NCBI GenBank assembly: GCA_016946835.1
Contig: JACVTC010000602.1
Location: forward strand, 1 to 15,965
Source of the DNA: Neocallimastix lanati (nom. inval.)
Lineage: Eukaryota; Neocallimastigomycota; Neocallimastigomycetes; Neocallimastigales; Neocallimastigaceae
Reading direction: 5' to 3'
DNA: 15,965 nt
A program made the position numbers and the translations under genes. Below are positions 1-9,471 of this stretch, piece by piece (within the stretch, counting starts at the first letter, position 1; every line of letters begins with the position of its first letter). The notes below the pieces were generated by a model. It was given only the letters and a program-made list of their open reading frames with translations. It did no database searches and was not told the origin of the DNA.

Positions 1-14
1 GGATTCTCTTCTAG

Positions 15-17
<3 letters not shown>

Positions 18-70
<53 letters not shown>
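18..70. repeat. Poly-A tract of about 53 A
   Basis: Uninterrupted A run directly after the short leader ggattctcttctagtct. Comparable runs occur at about 2266-2293 (T), 11274-11306 (A), 11663-11690 (T) and 12259-12291 (A). They are a compositional hallmark of this genome. No poly-A tail of an identifiable retroposed transcript ends here. Confidence 0.9.
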
Positions 71-75
<5 letters not shown>

Positions 76-99
76 TTTAATGGAATAAAAGGATTATTA

Positions 100-1918
100 A
101 GTATGACAGATTTTCTACATATTACTCATTTATGAAACTATATTTTCGAGATTAAACGGTCTTAACAAATTCATTGACCTTTCGAAAAAGTATTCTTCAA
201 ATTTAAATTTATATTCTAATTATTCATCGATTATTCCAACTATTTTACTTTTTAATTTACTTATTACTTTTATCTTGAATATATATTTTTAAAATGTTAT
301 GCTTTTGAAATTAATTTTAATTAATATAATTCTGATAAAAATTAAACTATCACCCCTTAATTCATAAAAATCTGATGTTTACCTATTTTATTATTCATTA
401 ATATTTGATACCTTTGGGAATAATATACTGATATCTTTATTATATAACTATCTGCTTTAACAAATTTATTAAATAATCTTCACATGGTTAAGATAATATT
501 TTTTTTATCTAATATATTATCAAATGTAATAGGGATGTCATAGATTTCAATATAAAGTAATTAGGAATCGTATAAAGCGATAATTTAAATTTTTAAATAA
601 TTTGTTATTATATATTCTACATTCATTTCTGATTTAATTGTGTAATATCCAACTAGGAATTTTACATCCTTTGAATTTAATTTATCGATAACGATACAGA
701 AATCAATTTTATTAATTTGTTTTAATAATTCTTCAATTTCTACTTAATTCTACACTTTGGCCATTAATCTTTACTTAGAAATTAATTTTTTCCTAAAGTA
801 TAACTTCTCCATCATATGTCTGTTTTTCAAGATTTCCTGTTCTATAAAATTTTATTATGTTTAATTTGTGAATTTCCTTTAAATTGAATTTGGTATAAAT
901 TTTTATTGGTTAATTTTTTTCTGTTTAGCTAGTCATTCCTATTCCTTTATTTTCCTACCCATATTTCACCTACCATTCTAATGGAAAACAGGCTTCAAGT
1001 ATTTATTCACAACAATATATTTCACATATATATCGTAATTACATAATGGATTTCCTATATTGATATGATTATCATCATTGATTTTTATGGTAATAATTAC
1101 AGTAGTTTCTGTAGTACTATAGAATTATATATTTCACAAATCTCATAGCATTTAATAAAACTCTTAATGACAATTTTCTTTAATCTTTAATCTAATAAAT
1201 ATAATATTTTTGTAATTTTATAAGAAATTTTAAAATAAATACTGAATAGATAATAATTTAAACTTGAAAGATATTTTAATAGTTAATTGAAGTCAGCGCT
1301 GGACTATTGAATTCTTAAATATTACTGATAACAACCAATTTAGAATGATATATTTGACAGAAAAAATTCACCCATGACCATATCAAAAGTAAATCCAGAT
1401 ATTCCTAATGAAAACATTAAATGAATCTTTTAATTAATCTTTTTTCTTTAGTCAGAAAATGAATATAAACAATAATTAACTATATTTTTATTATGAAAAT
1501 TCTAAAGTAATTCAGATATATTTTATATTTTATTAGAACTTTTTCTGCAATATAAGAAATTCTATCAGTTATGATAGAAGTGTCATAACTGACAGGAAGG
1601 AAGCACCTCCTGCTTTAGAAACACACCCTGTTTCCTTAAATGCCATTCTAATATGTTACTTATTTCATCTAGCTTATTTATAAGTGATCTTTCATCGTTA
1701 ATTAAAATCACACATTTATCTGGGTTAATAATGGCATTTTCACGAACTTGTTCATGCTATAGTTTTGTATTCATAAGTTCACATTGATTAGAATTAAATC
1801 CATATAAAATCTCTTTATATAACTATAGTTCAATATAAGGAATTTTACTTATGTTTTCTCTGTACTAGTCAACTGGATTATTAATTTTAATAAAACTATT
1901 ACCAATATTTTTAGTGAC
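100..1918 (-). pseudogene. Decayed NRPS module (linker-adenylation-carrier)
   Basis: Relic of a non-ribosomal peptide synthetase, an enzyme that activates an amino acid as its adenylate and loads it on a carrier domain. Reading the minus strand from 1918, about 100 codons stay in one frame with only three TAG stops: the linker (IPYIEL, ILYGFNSNQ), then NPDKCVILINDERSL and LRKQGV. After that the adenylation core motifs follow in the right order in shifting frames: KAGGA (1602-1616), TTETTV (1098-1115), INIGNPLCNYDIY (about 1021-1062), VGEIWVG (953-973), YRTGN (832-846; family YRTGD), KINGQ (757-771) and IPITF-x3-LDKK (502-539; the A10 region). A carrier-domain GDSL follows. Many frameshifts and stops make it non-functional. 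Possible condensation-domain traces lie beyond both ends. Family assignment is strong; the substrate cannot be read. Confidence 0.85.
250..480 (-). pseudogene. Carrier (thiolation) domain of the NRPS relic
   Basis: Downstream of the A10 motif on the minus strand comes the peptidyl-carrier segment. The phosphopantetheine site GDSL (343-354) is intact, including the serine that carries the cofactor arm, followed by an Ile-rich helix as in real carrier domains. About 30 codons further on, around 135-175, MNLLRPFNLEN resembles the condensation-domain motif RPF-x-L of a following module. It lies closer than a normal linker plus domain start would allow, so a deletion is inferred. Confidence is good for the carrier site and low for the next condensation domain. 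Confidence 0.7.
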
Positions 1919-2260
1919 TCTTGTTTAGTATTTGTTTATATTACATTTAATTGGAATGTTATAACTATTATTTTTAAATAATATTAAATAAAAAGTTGAA
2001 TTTCAATTCATTATAATCGAATAATTTAAATAAATGCTAATTTCTTTTATTTTCATTATATTGTTAACATTATTCTTATTATTGTTATTGTTGTTTTTTT
2101 AAATATAAATACCTATTTTTTAATTAGTCAATTAGTATAAATTGTTTTCATTGCATAATCTTATTTAAGTTTAAAATTAGTAATTAATAAATATAGTTTA
2201 AAATAAATAAATTATTACAACTTGAAAAAAATTTATATTTTTTATAATTTCTTTAAATGA

Positions 2261-2292
<32 letters not shown>

Positions 2293-2630
2293 TCGCGCTT
2301 TTATTTTATTTTTATATCATTTATATATACATATATATATGTTATTCTAGTATTAATAAATACTCAACTTATAATACTCAGTTTATTTATTTTATTTATC
2401 ATTATTATATAATTTATATTATGTTAAACTTTATTTTGCTATTTAAGTTTTGTTAATGTAGACTAATTATTGTTATTTTATTTAAGATATTTTATCATAT
2501 TAATTTCATTTTGGATTGTATTTTAGGAATATAATATTATATAATAAAGAGTAAACAAATTAATAATTTTATACTTATTATTTAATAGAAATTATTTATA
2601 TATATCATTAAAAATACTTAGCTTTCTATT
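1919..2630. other. AT-rich spacer, possible condensation-domain trace
   Basis: No open gene on either strand. Minus-strand words just upstream of the NRPS linker (LFDYNEL near 2000-2025) could be the end of a condensation domain but are too short to call. The rest is AT-rich spacer with a 28-nt T run (2266-2293) ending in a small cgcgc patch, and TA-rich stretches. Confidence 0.6.
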
Positions 2631-2633
2631 TTT

Positions 2634-2668
2634 GCGCTCAGTTTGGTGAGACTGAGACTCTTAATCTG
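2634..2668 (+). other. tRNA-Lys(CUU) 5'-half-like sequence
   Basis: The plus strand reads gcgctcagtttggtgag, a typical tRNA D-arm, followed at once by tgagactcttaatct, the anticodon arm of tRNA-Lys with anticodon CTT. No T-arm or matching acceptor 3' half follows, so it is not a complete tRNA gene. Two readings are possible: a truncated tRNA-Lys copy, or the primer-binding site of a minus-strand copia-type element. In the second reading, sequence ending ..TTTTTAACA (with the CA of an LTR end) abuts GATTAAGAGTCTCA. The same 15-mer lies upstream of gag at 4611-4625 in the opposite orientation. Confidence 0.5.
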
Positions 2669-2814
2669 TTAAAAATATAAAAGAAACATTATTTATAAAT
2701 ATTGGTATTTTATGATAATTACAAGTTAAAGAATTATTTTTTATACTTCGTTATTTTAAATAAGTATTTATATGTAATCAAAATCTTAATTCTATGGTCA
2801 AGATATATATTAAA

Positions 2815-2904
2815 CATGATATTTATATTTATATTATTCCTATCTTTCTAATTCAGTTACATGATATTTATATTTATATTATTTCTATCTTTCTAATTCA
2901 GTTA
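2815..2904 (+). repeat. 45-bp direct tandem duplication
   Basis: Two adjacent copies, 2815-2859 and 2860-2904, differ at one position (cc versus tc before tatctttcta). The unit corresponds to the stretch of the protease propeptide that reads LNDRTIIYSYLSKYV in the copy at 9829. It is a 15-codon internal duplication inside the decayed protease relic and leaves the frame unchanged. Confidence 0.85.
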
Positions 2905-3363
2905 CCCAAAAAGGTTGAAGAAATACAAAATGTTTTGGCATGTGTCGAAGATCATTCACTTGATAAATAAATAAATATTGAATGAAACTCAATGGAGTGA
3001 TGTCAGTGTCAGAGAAAATGCGGATATTCATCTTTCATTACTTTCTTAAGGAAAAAATGATATAGGAATTCCACTACTCCATATGATAATAGCTACAACT
3101 ATCCAGGTTCAGCTGGATAGTAGTAGTAGTTATTATCATCAATTCAGGATTTAATTCAGACATTCTAACTTATTTGCTGATATTGCAGCCATCAGTATGA
3201 GTGAAAATCCAGATATTAAATTAGATTCAAAAAGAATGCTTTAATATTTAATATTTAATTGAAATTGGCCAAAAGAATATTATTGAAGGTATGTGCGATG
3301 GAGATCCAAATGTTTTCATTAATAATGGAAAAAACATCATATTTATTCTGCAATGGTAAAGAA
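2815..3363 (+). pseudogene. Subtilisin-like protease relic, internally deleted
   Basis: Homologous to the relic at 9829-10720. VEEIQNVLACVEDHSL matches VEKLPNVMACTEDRKL there, the end of an I9-type propeptide. It continues with NETQWSDVSVRENADIHLS-like sequence and NSTTPYDNSYNYPGSAG. Instead of the catalytic core, the text then jumps to ADIAAISMSENPDIK-LDSKRML, followed in another frame by IEIGQKNIIEGMCDGDP and FINNGKNI. That tail fits the segment after the catalytic Ser of S8 peptidases. The Asp, His and Ser regions are therefore missing, and several stops and frameshifts are present. That it is the same family as the 9829 copy is seen directly; the S8 assignment rests on motif recognition and is moderate. 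It runs into the AAT microsatellite. Confidence 0.65.
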
Positions 3364-3402
3364 GAAGAGAATATTCTTTCTGATAAAGAAAGTACTATTG
3401 CT

Positions 3403-3689
<287 letters not shown>

Positions 3690-4117
3690 TAATTAAAAAT
3701 TATTAATAAATATAAAAAATTAATTGAAATTTTATGTTCATTTATTTAAATTTTCAATTATAAATAATAAGTACATATTAAAGATAAGATATGAATTTTA
3801 TATACAAAGTATATAAAAATTCTATTTATTCATTTATTATTTATTTACTACTTTCATTATCTTTTTTTTTTTCTGTTAACTCATCTTTCATTAAATTGTT
3901 TATTCTTTAAATTATTGATTTTTTTTTTTTTTTTTTTCTATTCATAAATTGTATTAATTCTTAATAAAAAACAAGTCAACATTAATTGCCATTTTATTTT
4001 ATTTTATTTTATTTTTTTTTTTTTTGTTAATTTTATTCATTCATTCTTTTGTATTTTATATATATAATGCAAAAGAAGAAATGGATAATATATATATTAT
4101 TATTAATTTATATTAAG
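3690..4117. other. AT-rich spacer with T runs
   Basis: No gene seen on either strand. It holds T runs (around 3921-3937 and 4013-4025), a short (ATTTT)n patch at about 3991-4013, and TA-rich stretches. Confidence 0.6.
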
Positions 4118-4275
4118 AGTGAAAATTCATATATTAAATTTTATTCCCATAAAAAGAATATTTTATTAAATGAAAAAAAGTGAAAAAAGAATATTACTGA
4201 AGGAACTTTAGAAGGATATTTAAGTAATTTTCATTAATAACGATTATGGATTCACAATTTATTTGGTGGTATGGA
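4118..4275 (+). pseudogene. C-terminal fragment of a subtilisin-like protease
   Basis: One frame reads SENSYIKFYSHKKNILL, then after a stop KKNITEGTLEG, then SNF followed by INNDYGF in a shifted frame. This lines up with SENPDIKLDSKRML, QKNIIEGMCDGDP and FINNGKN of the relic ending at 3363. It is thus a third, C-terminal-only copy of the same family. Nothing N-terminal precedes it. It is a short and decayed fragment with several stops; the homology is convincing mainly because the block order and spacing match. Confidence 0.5.
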
Positions 4276-4610
4276 TGAATTAGTTCATATTTTTTTTTTA
4301 AATAAATTAATAATTTTATATTATATATTTGGAGAATTATTATTACTTCAAACGTATAATGGACCTTATTAAGATTTAAGTTTACTTTAATAATAATAAA
4401 TTAAATATAAACTAATAGATATAAATATAATATAAAATAGTTAAATTTAATATAACATTAAATTAAGTATTAAGTCTAGAACCAAGCCACAAAAAATATA
4501 AATACATGTAAAATAATTAAGTTAAACATTTGTAATTACCTATTTATAAAATCTTATAAATAAATAAATAAAATAAATAAATAATTAAATAATAAAAACA
4601 AACTTTTATT
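4276..4610. other. Upstream flank of the copia element, LTR not defined
   Basis: AT-rich sequence without a gene. The 5' LTR of the retroelement should end near 4611, just before the primer site, but no second copy of this stretch exists after the element, so its limits cannot be drawn. The block ttgtaattac near 4530 and ttttatta at 4604-4611 loosely resemble the sequence next to the reverse-oriented primer-like site at 2634-2668 (ttgtaattatc; tttttaaca). Confidence 0.4.
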
Positions 4611-4625
4611 AGATTAAGAGTCTCA
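4611..4625 (+). promoter_or_regulatory. Candidate primer-binding site, half tRNA-Lys(CUU)
   Basis: AGATTAAGAGTCTCA is the exact reverse complement of TGAGACTCTTAATCT, the anticodon stem-loop of tRNA-Lys with anticodon CUU. It sits 28 nt before the gag ATG, where a copia primer site belongs. Drosophila copia and yeast Ty5 are known to prime from a tRNA-iMet cleaved at the anticodon. The lysine version here is inferred from sequence only. Confidence 0.5.
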
Positions 4626-4653
4626 TTTTAAAGCTTTTAAACTAACTATCGAC

Positions 4654-4917
4654 ATGTCTCAAGAAAACACCAAACCTTTCAATGGAAAAAACTTCCAAGT
4701 TTGGGAATTCAGAGTAACTACAGCTGTAGAAAAATTGGCTCTTGAAAAATATTTAGAAAGCGACGTGTACAAAGACACCAAGGATAAAGCCAAAGGCGAT
4801 AAAGAAAAATTAAACGTGGTAAAGAAGAACAATGCTACCGTTAGGGAAATTTTAATCAATGCTATTGATGATGAAATCCTGTATGATTTCATAAACATTA
4901 AATCTCCTTTCCAAAAT
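4654..4917 (+). pseudogene. gag: Copia Gag, N-terminal part
   Basis: Starts at the first ATG after the primer-like site and encodes MSQENTKPFNGKNFQVWEF, the copia-type Gag opening (F-x-G-x-NF-x2-W), followed by a Lys-rich helical stretch. About 88 codons are in this frame. Near 4905-4918 the continuation (QKLRKKYGGG) moves to the next frame, so Gag is broken by a one-base shift. The shift lies well before the zinc knuckle and no CTT-AGG-C type slippery heptamer is present, so I read it as mutation rather than programmed frameshifting. Confidence 0.85.
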
Positions 4918-4918
4918 C

Positions 4919-6334
4919 ATGCAAAAGTTAAGAAAGAAATATGGAGGAGGCGAAACAGACATCAGATATTGGATCAGAAAGCTCAATAATCAGAAAGCCA
5001 AAAATACTGAAGAAATTACTTATGTACTTGATGAAATGTTTAGTATATTTGAAACTTTAGAAGGAAAGAAACAAGTTATATCTGATAGAGAAAAATTAAA
5101 ATTTATGTATGATTCAATGCCCAAAAACTTTAGAAATTATTTGGACATTGATGAAGATACGAAACCACAGGAACTGTACAATAAGATAAACAAAAAATTA
5201 AATATGATAGCTTATCTTGAGGGAGGAGAAGATTACAATTATTACTATCAAGACGATCCAATGGAAATAGATATAGTTGAAAAGTCAAGGAAAAATAGCA
5301 AATATAACAATGAATTAAAAGAAAGATTACATAAAAATTATATTAAAAACTGTGAAGAAAAAAGATATTGCCATATTTGCGAAATTTTTGGTCATACTAC
5401 CAGAGAATGTAGATATAATTTAAAATACACAAAACAAAATTCAAAAAATAGAGAACATAAAAAGAACTATCATAATAAAAATCATTATCAAAGAAATAAT
5501 AATTTCAATAAAAATAGGTTGGTCGCACAAATTGAAAAATCGGATGAAGAAGAAAACTATGTTGACACTCTTGATTATGAAGAAATATGTCAACTTGCTA
5601 AAGGAAATATTAACTTAGTAGAAGAAATGAAACATTCTGAAGAACACGACAATACAGAAAAAGGTTTATTTAATATTTATAATAAAGAAGAAACAACAGA
5701 GTGGTTATATGATTGTGGAGCGTGTGAACATATCACTAATAATAAAAACTTATTGATTAATTATACAAAAAGTCCCAGCGAACTTTTATGCGCAAATGGT
5801 TCGAAGTTTAGCTACGATGGTTTTGGAGAATATGAATTTCAAGTAAATGATACGAAAATTAAATTAAAACGTGTGTTATATTCTCCAGATGTAACAAGAA
5901 ATATCATCAGTGCAATAGAATTAGCCAAAATAGGTATAAAAACTATTACAGAACCTCTCAATAAGAATTCAAATATTGTAAAGTTAACATTAATGGACTC
6001 AAATAACAAAATAATTCATAATATTTTTTCTACTAAATCAAATCAATTCTTACTTCATGTAAACAATGTAAAAATGGTAGATAAAAATGAAATAATGTTC
6101 ATAAATGATAGCAAAATGACTTGGCATAGACGTCTCGGCCATTTTTATAATAAAGAAATGGAAAAATATTTAAAAGATCATGACGTCAGTGAACCCGACT
6201 GTTTGGACTGCAAGATAGCCAAAATGAAGAGGAGTCCTCATAATCGTGAAACTCCTAAGGCCTCCGAATTATTGGAAGTTATACACTCGGATATTATTGG
6301 CCCTATAAATAAATCCGATTACAGGAAAAAGATT
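4919..6334 (+). pseudogene. gag-pol: Copia Gag C-half, protease, integrase N-terminus
   Basis: Continues Gag in the shifted frame. Residues count from 4919. QKLRKKYGGG and MPKNFRNYL are Gag-type. A CCHC zinc knuckle C-H-I-C-x4-H-x4-C lies at 151-164 (5369-5410) and binds RNA. The aspartic protease motif is WLYDCGACEHIT with D265 (5711); the usual D-S/T-G is here D-C-G, a probable loss of activity. The integrase HHCC zinc domain follows: H403, H408, C428, C431. Next comes the first catalytic Asp in HSDIIGP (D458, 6290-6292). The frame then breaks near 6320-6335, after SDY. Asn- and Lys-rich composition matches the rest of the element. Confidence 0.9.
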
Positions 6335-6335
6335 C

Positions 6336-6876
6336 ATTTTAACTATTATTGATGAATTCTCCAGAAAGAGCTGGATATTTTTTGTTAAAAAGTAAAAGTG
6401 AAACTATTGATATTATCATCAATATGTTCAAATTCTTAAATAACATTTTTAAGGAAAATAAAATTAAATATTTCAAATCAGATAATGGTAGAGAATACAA
6501 TAACAGAAAAATTTTAGAATTTTGTAAAAACAATGGAATAAGAAAAATCTACTCTCCACCTTATAATCCTGAAAATAATGGACTGGCTGAAAGGTTTAAT
6601 CAAACCATTATTTCATGCGCAAAAACATTATTATTTTGGAGCAAATTATCTGAAAATTTCTGGGATTTTGCCATTACCTACGCTAATTATATATATAACA
6701 AAGTACCACATAGTAGTATTGATAATAAAATTCCAGAATAAATATTTTACAATAAAAAGGTCAATTTAAAATACATAAAAGTATTTGGTTGTATTGCTTA
6801 TTATAAGGATTACTCTCAAGATAAAGGGAAATTTGACTCCAATGCAAATAAAGGAATATTTCTGGGATTTGATGAA
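6336..6876 (+). pseudogene. pol: Copia integrase catalytic core and C-terminal part
   Basis: A short stretch in the third frame (FILTIIDEFSRKSWIF, about 6333-6383) carries the core beta strands. A further one-base shift in a T run at 6379-6384 returns to the frame that holds LLKSKSETIDIIINMF. The second catalytic Asp is in KSDNGREY (6481-6483) and the Glu in NGLAERFN (6589-6591). They are 36 codons apart, an exact D-x35-E. A TAA at 6739-6741 interrupts the frame after SIDNKIPE, but homologous text continues (YIKVFGCIAYYKDYS, KGIFLGFDE) up to a TAG at 6877-6879. The integrase is therefore recognisable in full but not translatable as one chain. Confidence 0.9.
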
Positions 6877-6879
6877 TAG

Positions 6880-8511
6880 TCTTATAGTTATCTTATCATG
6901 GATTATGAAAATTTCAAAATGCACCGTGTTAGAGAAATTCAATGCATAGAAGACGAACCAGCTAATATTTCTCTTTCTGAAAATATAACAAATGATTTAT
7001 CCAACAGCAATTTCCTTAATTTTAATTTCATCAACAATACTCAATTAGCAAACAGTAGTAATTTAATTAGTACAGTATATAATAATGACGAAAATTTTAA
7101 TTATCAATTAAATGATGTTAATAATTTATTTCAAAAATTAAATTTAAACGGAAATTCCGATGAAAATAAGATGGAAATTGATCCTGAATTTTCTAATAAA
7201 AATAAATATAAGACAGACTATTACAGTCCTAATTCCATAAAGCGCTACCAAAAAACTTTTAATAACCATAATTTACATGGTAATTTAGATAACAATTTTT
7301 ATAATAATTACTACGATAAAACCGATCATTATTATGCAAAAAATAATAATTTCAAGTTTGATCAAAGTAAAAATTTTTTTATTAATAAAAATTTTTCAAA
7401 AAATGAGCAAAAAATAAAAAATTATAATAATATAAATCAAACCTTATTTAATAATAATCTAAATAAAAACAATCCAGAACAAAATCAAATCTTGATTAAC
7501 AATAATAATTTAAACAAAAATAATTTTGAACAAAATCAAACCTTATTTAATAATAAGTTGAATAAAAATAACTTTGAACAAAATCTAACCCTAAATAATA
7601 ATAAGTTGAATAAAAATTATTCTGAACAAAATCAAACCTTATTTAATAATAATTTTAATGCAATTAATTCTGATAGCCCTCAAACAAAACATAATAAAAG
7701 TTTAATTTACAATAAATTTCATATAAAGAAAAATCATCATGATAATAATAAACATGTTACAAAAAGTAAAAACTATAAATATATTAAGAACCCAGTATCA
7801 ATATCAACCAATATTCCTATGACATATAATGACGCTATTACCTGTAAAAATAAGGAATATTGGAAGAAAGCCATTGTTAATGAACTTAACAACCTATATG
7901 GCAATAAAATAATGACTTATGTTGAAAACGTTCCAAAAGGGAAAAATGTTATTTCTACCAGATGGGTATTCACAACCAAAACTGATGAAGATAATAATAT
8001 AATTAAATTTAAGGCACGACTGGTCGCGAGGGGATTTAGTCAAAAAGAGGGAATAGATTTTAATCTTACATATTCCCCTACATTAAATATTGATTGTATT
8101 AAACTAATTCTATTTATTGCCGCAAAGTTTAAATGGAATGTCCAACAATTAGATATTAAAGCCGCCTACCTTAACGCAGATTTGGACAAAAATATTTATG
8201 TTTCCATTCCTCCAGGGGATGTAAATTACAAAAAAGTATTTTGGTTATTAAATAAAGCACTATACGGCCTAAAACAATCTGGCCGACAATGGAATATTAA
8301 AATTACAAAATTTCTCATTGATAATGGATTTGTTCAACTTATTTCTGAAAAATGTATTTTTAAAAAGGTAGCAAATGGAGTATTAATAGCTATTATAGGC
8401 ATATATGTGGACGATATGATTATTACGGATTATGATAATGAAATTTTTTCTATTATAAATAAAATTAAAAGAAAATTTAAAATTTCAAAATGTGAACCAA
8501 TATTGTATTAA
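6880..8511 (+). pseudogene. pol: Copia Asn-rich linker and reverse transcriptase
   Basis: Same frame as the integrase after the TAG. An open stretch of about 540 codons from ATG 6898 begins with the end of the integrase tail (HRVREIQCIEDEP). A roughly 280-residue Asn/Lys-rich, low-complexity linker follows, and then the copia-type RT domain from about 7840. RT landmarks are RWVFTTKTDED, FKARLVARGFSQ, QLDIKAAYLNADL (catalytic Asp 8152-8154), ALYGLKQSGRQW and YVDDMII (8404-8424; Asp pair at residues 505-506). The catalytic residues are all present. The chain stops after CEPILY, right after the palm, so thumb/connection and RNase H are missing. Confidence 0.92.
7439..7670 (+). repeat. 48-51 bp coding repeats in the copia linker
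   Basis: Four imperfect direct repeats marked by gaacaaaat at 7477, 7528, 7576 and 7624 (spacing 51, 48, 48). They encode units of the type LNKNN-x-EQNQTLFNN. All spacings are multiples of three, so the frame is kept. Confidence 0.85.
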
Positions 8512-8569
8512 ATAATATTAAAAAATTTATAGCGTAAAATTACAATATGAACGCCATATCCTAAATAAA

Positions 8570-9471
8570 TAAAAAATTAATAGATAGATATATAAATAAA
8601 GAAATAATAAATAGATAAATAATTAATTATAATTTTATTTTATTTATTAAATAAGAATAAAAGACAAAAAGTCATCCTAAAAATATTTATTTTTAATAAA
8701 TAAATAAAAAATAAATGATATGAAATAATAAAAAATACATTTTAATAAAAAAATAAAAAATAAAAGCTAAAAAAAAAAATAAATAATAATAAATAAATAA
8801 AAAATATAAGTGAAATAACATTTATAAAAATTTTTATAAAGCGCCACTTTTAGATAGTGTACCACTATAAAAATTTTTGTACAAATACTAATGCGCCATT
8901 GGAGAAGTGCGAATCTTATGTTACACCAACATTTTTTTTTTTATATTATATATATATATAGATAGTAATACGGCAGGAAACAAAAATTATTAAGTTCATA
9001 TATTAAATATTATTTCTGAAAGTTCGAAGAAAGATGTTAGAATATGAAAAATAAGCTTCAAATGTATTGAAACATATTGTAATATATTTAATGTATAAGC
9101 TACAATGTATTAATATAAAAGCATTTAATTTAGAATAATTAAGTGCTTGTAACTCTTTGTCATAAAATATATTAATAAAATTGACATAATTACAAACCAT
9201 AAATTCATAACTCTTAACAAAAGAACTATAAAATTTTATTTATCAGTTATTCATATAATTAAACAAAAAAAATTATATTGTAAATGTTTTTATATGTTTT
9301 GGTATAACAAAGAAGCAATCACTAAAAGAATTAAATGAAAAAAAAAGTTTAAATATTACATATTTTCATTTAAAATTTAAATCAAATAAAAAAAAAAAAA
9401 AAAAAAGAGAGAAATATATATTTATATTTATTATTATAAAAATAAATATAAAAATAATATATATATAAAAT
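8570..9471. other. AT-rich spacer with one GC-richer patch
   Basis: No convincing gene. It is mostly A/T runs and short TAAA repeats, with a patch at 8838-8925 (gcgccac, gcgccatt, gaagtgcgaatc) and a small hairpin, tagtg-tac-cacta (8857-8869). An open minus-strand stretch at 9003-9200 has no recognisable domain. Confidence 0.55.

Larger units (their letters stand above)
4611..8569 (+). mobile_element. Degenerate Ty1/copia retrotransposon
   Basis: Domain order is gag zinc knuckle, protease, integrase, reverse transcriptase, which defines Ty1/copia (integrase before RT). The reading frame is broken by frameshifts near 4905-4918, 6320-6335 and 6375-6385 and by stops at 6739-6741 and 6877-6879. 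Similarity ends shortly after the RT palm; RNase H, polypurine tract and 3' LTR were not found. A shifted-frame trace (YSVKLQYERHILNK, about 8530-8569) may be the start of the region after RT. The element cannot move on its own. Catalytic motifs of integrase and RT are still intact, so the damage is moderate. Confidence 0.9.

Noticed and set aside
2634-2700. Complete tRNA-Lys gene
   Set aside because: No T-arm (ggttcgaatcc-like) or pairing acceptor stem follows; only the 5' half matches.
4659-4898. Minus-strand open frame opposite gag
   Set aside because: Antisense shadow of the Gag coding strand; likewise 6339-6533 opposite integrase and 6578-6769 in another integrase frame.
4900-4925. Programmed +1 frameshift between gag and pol
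   Set aside because: The shift lies inside gag, upstream of the zinc knuckle, without a known slippery heptamer; two further shifts show general decay.
8512-9000. 3' LTR of the copia element
   Set aside because: No stretch repeats the sequence upstream of 4611 and no TG..CA-bounded pair could be found; the 3' end appears deleted.
9003-9200. Minus-strand 65-codon open frame
   Set aside because: AT-rich, no recognisable domain, no splice or start context; consistent with chance.
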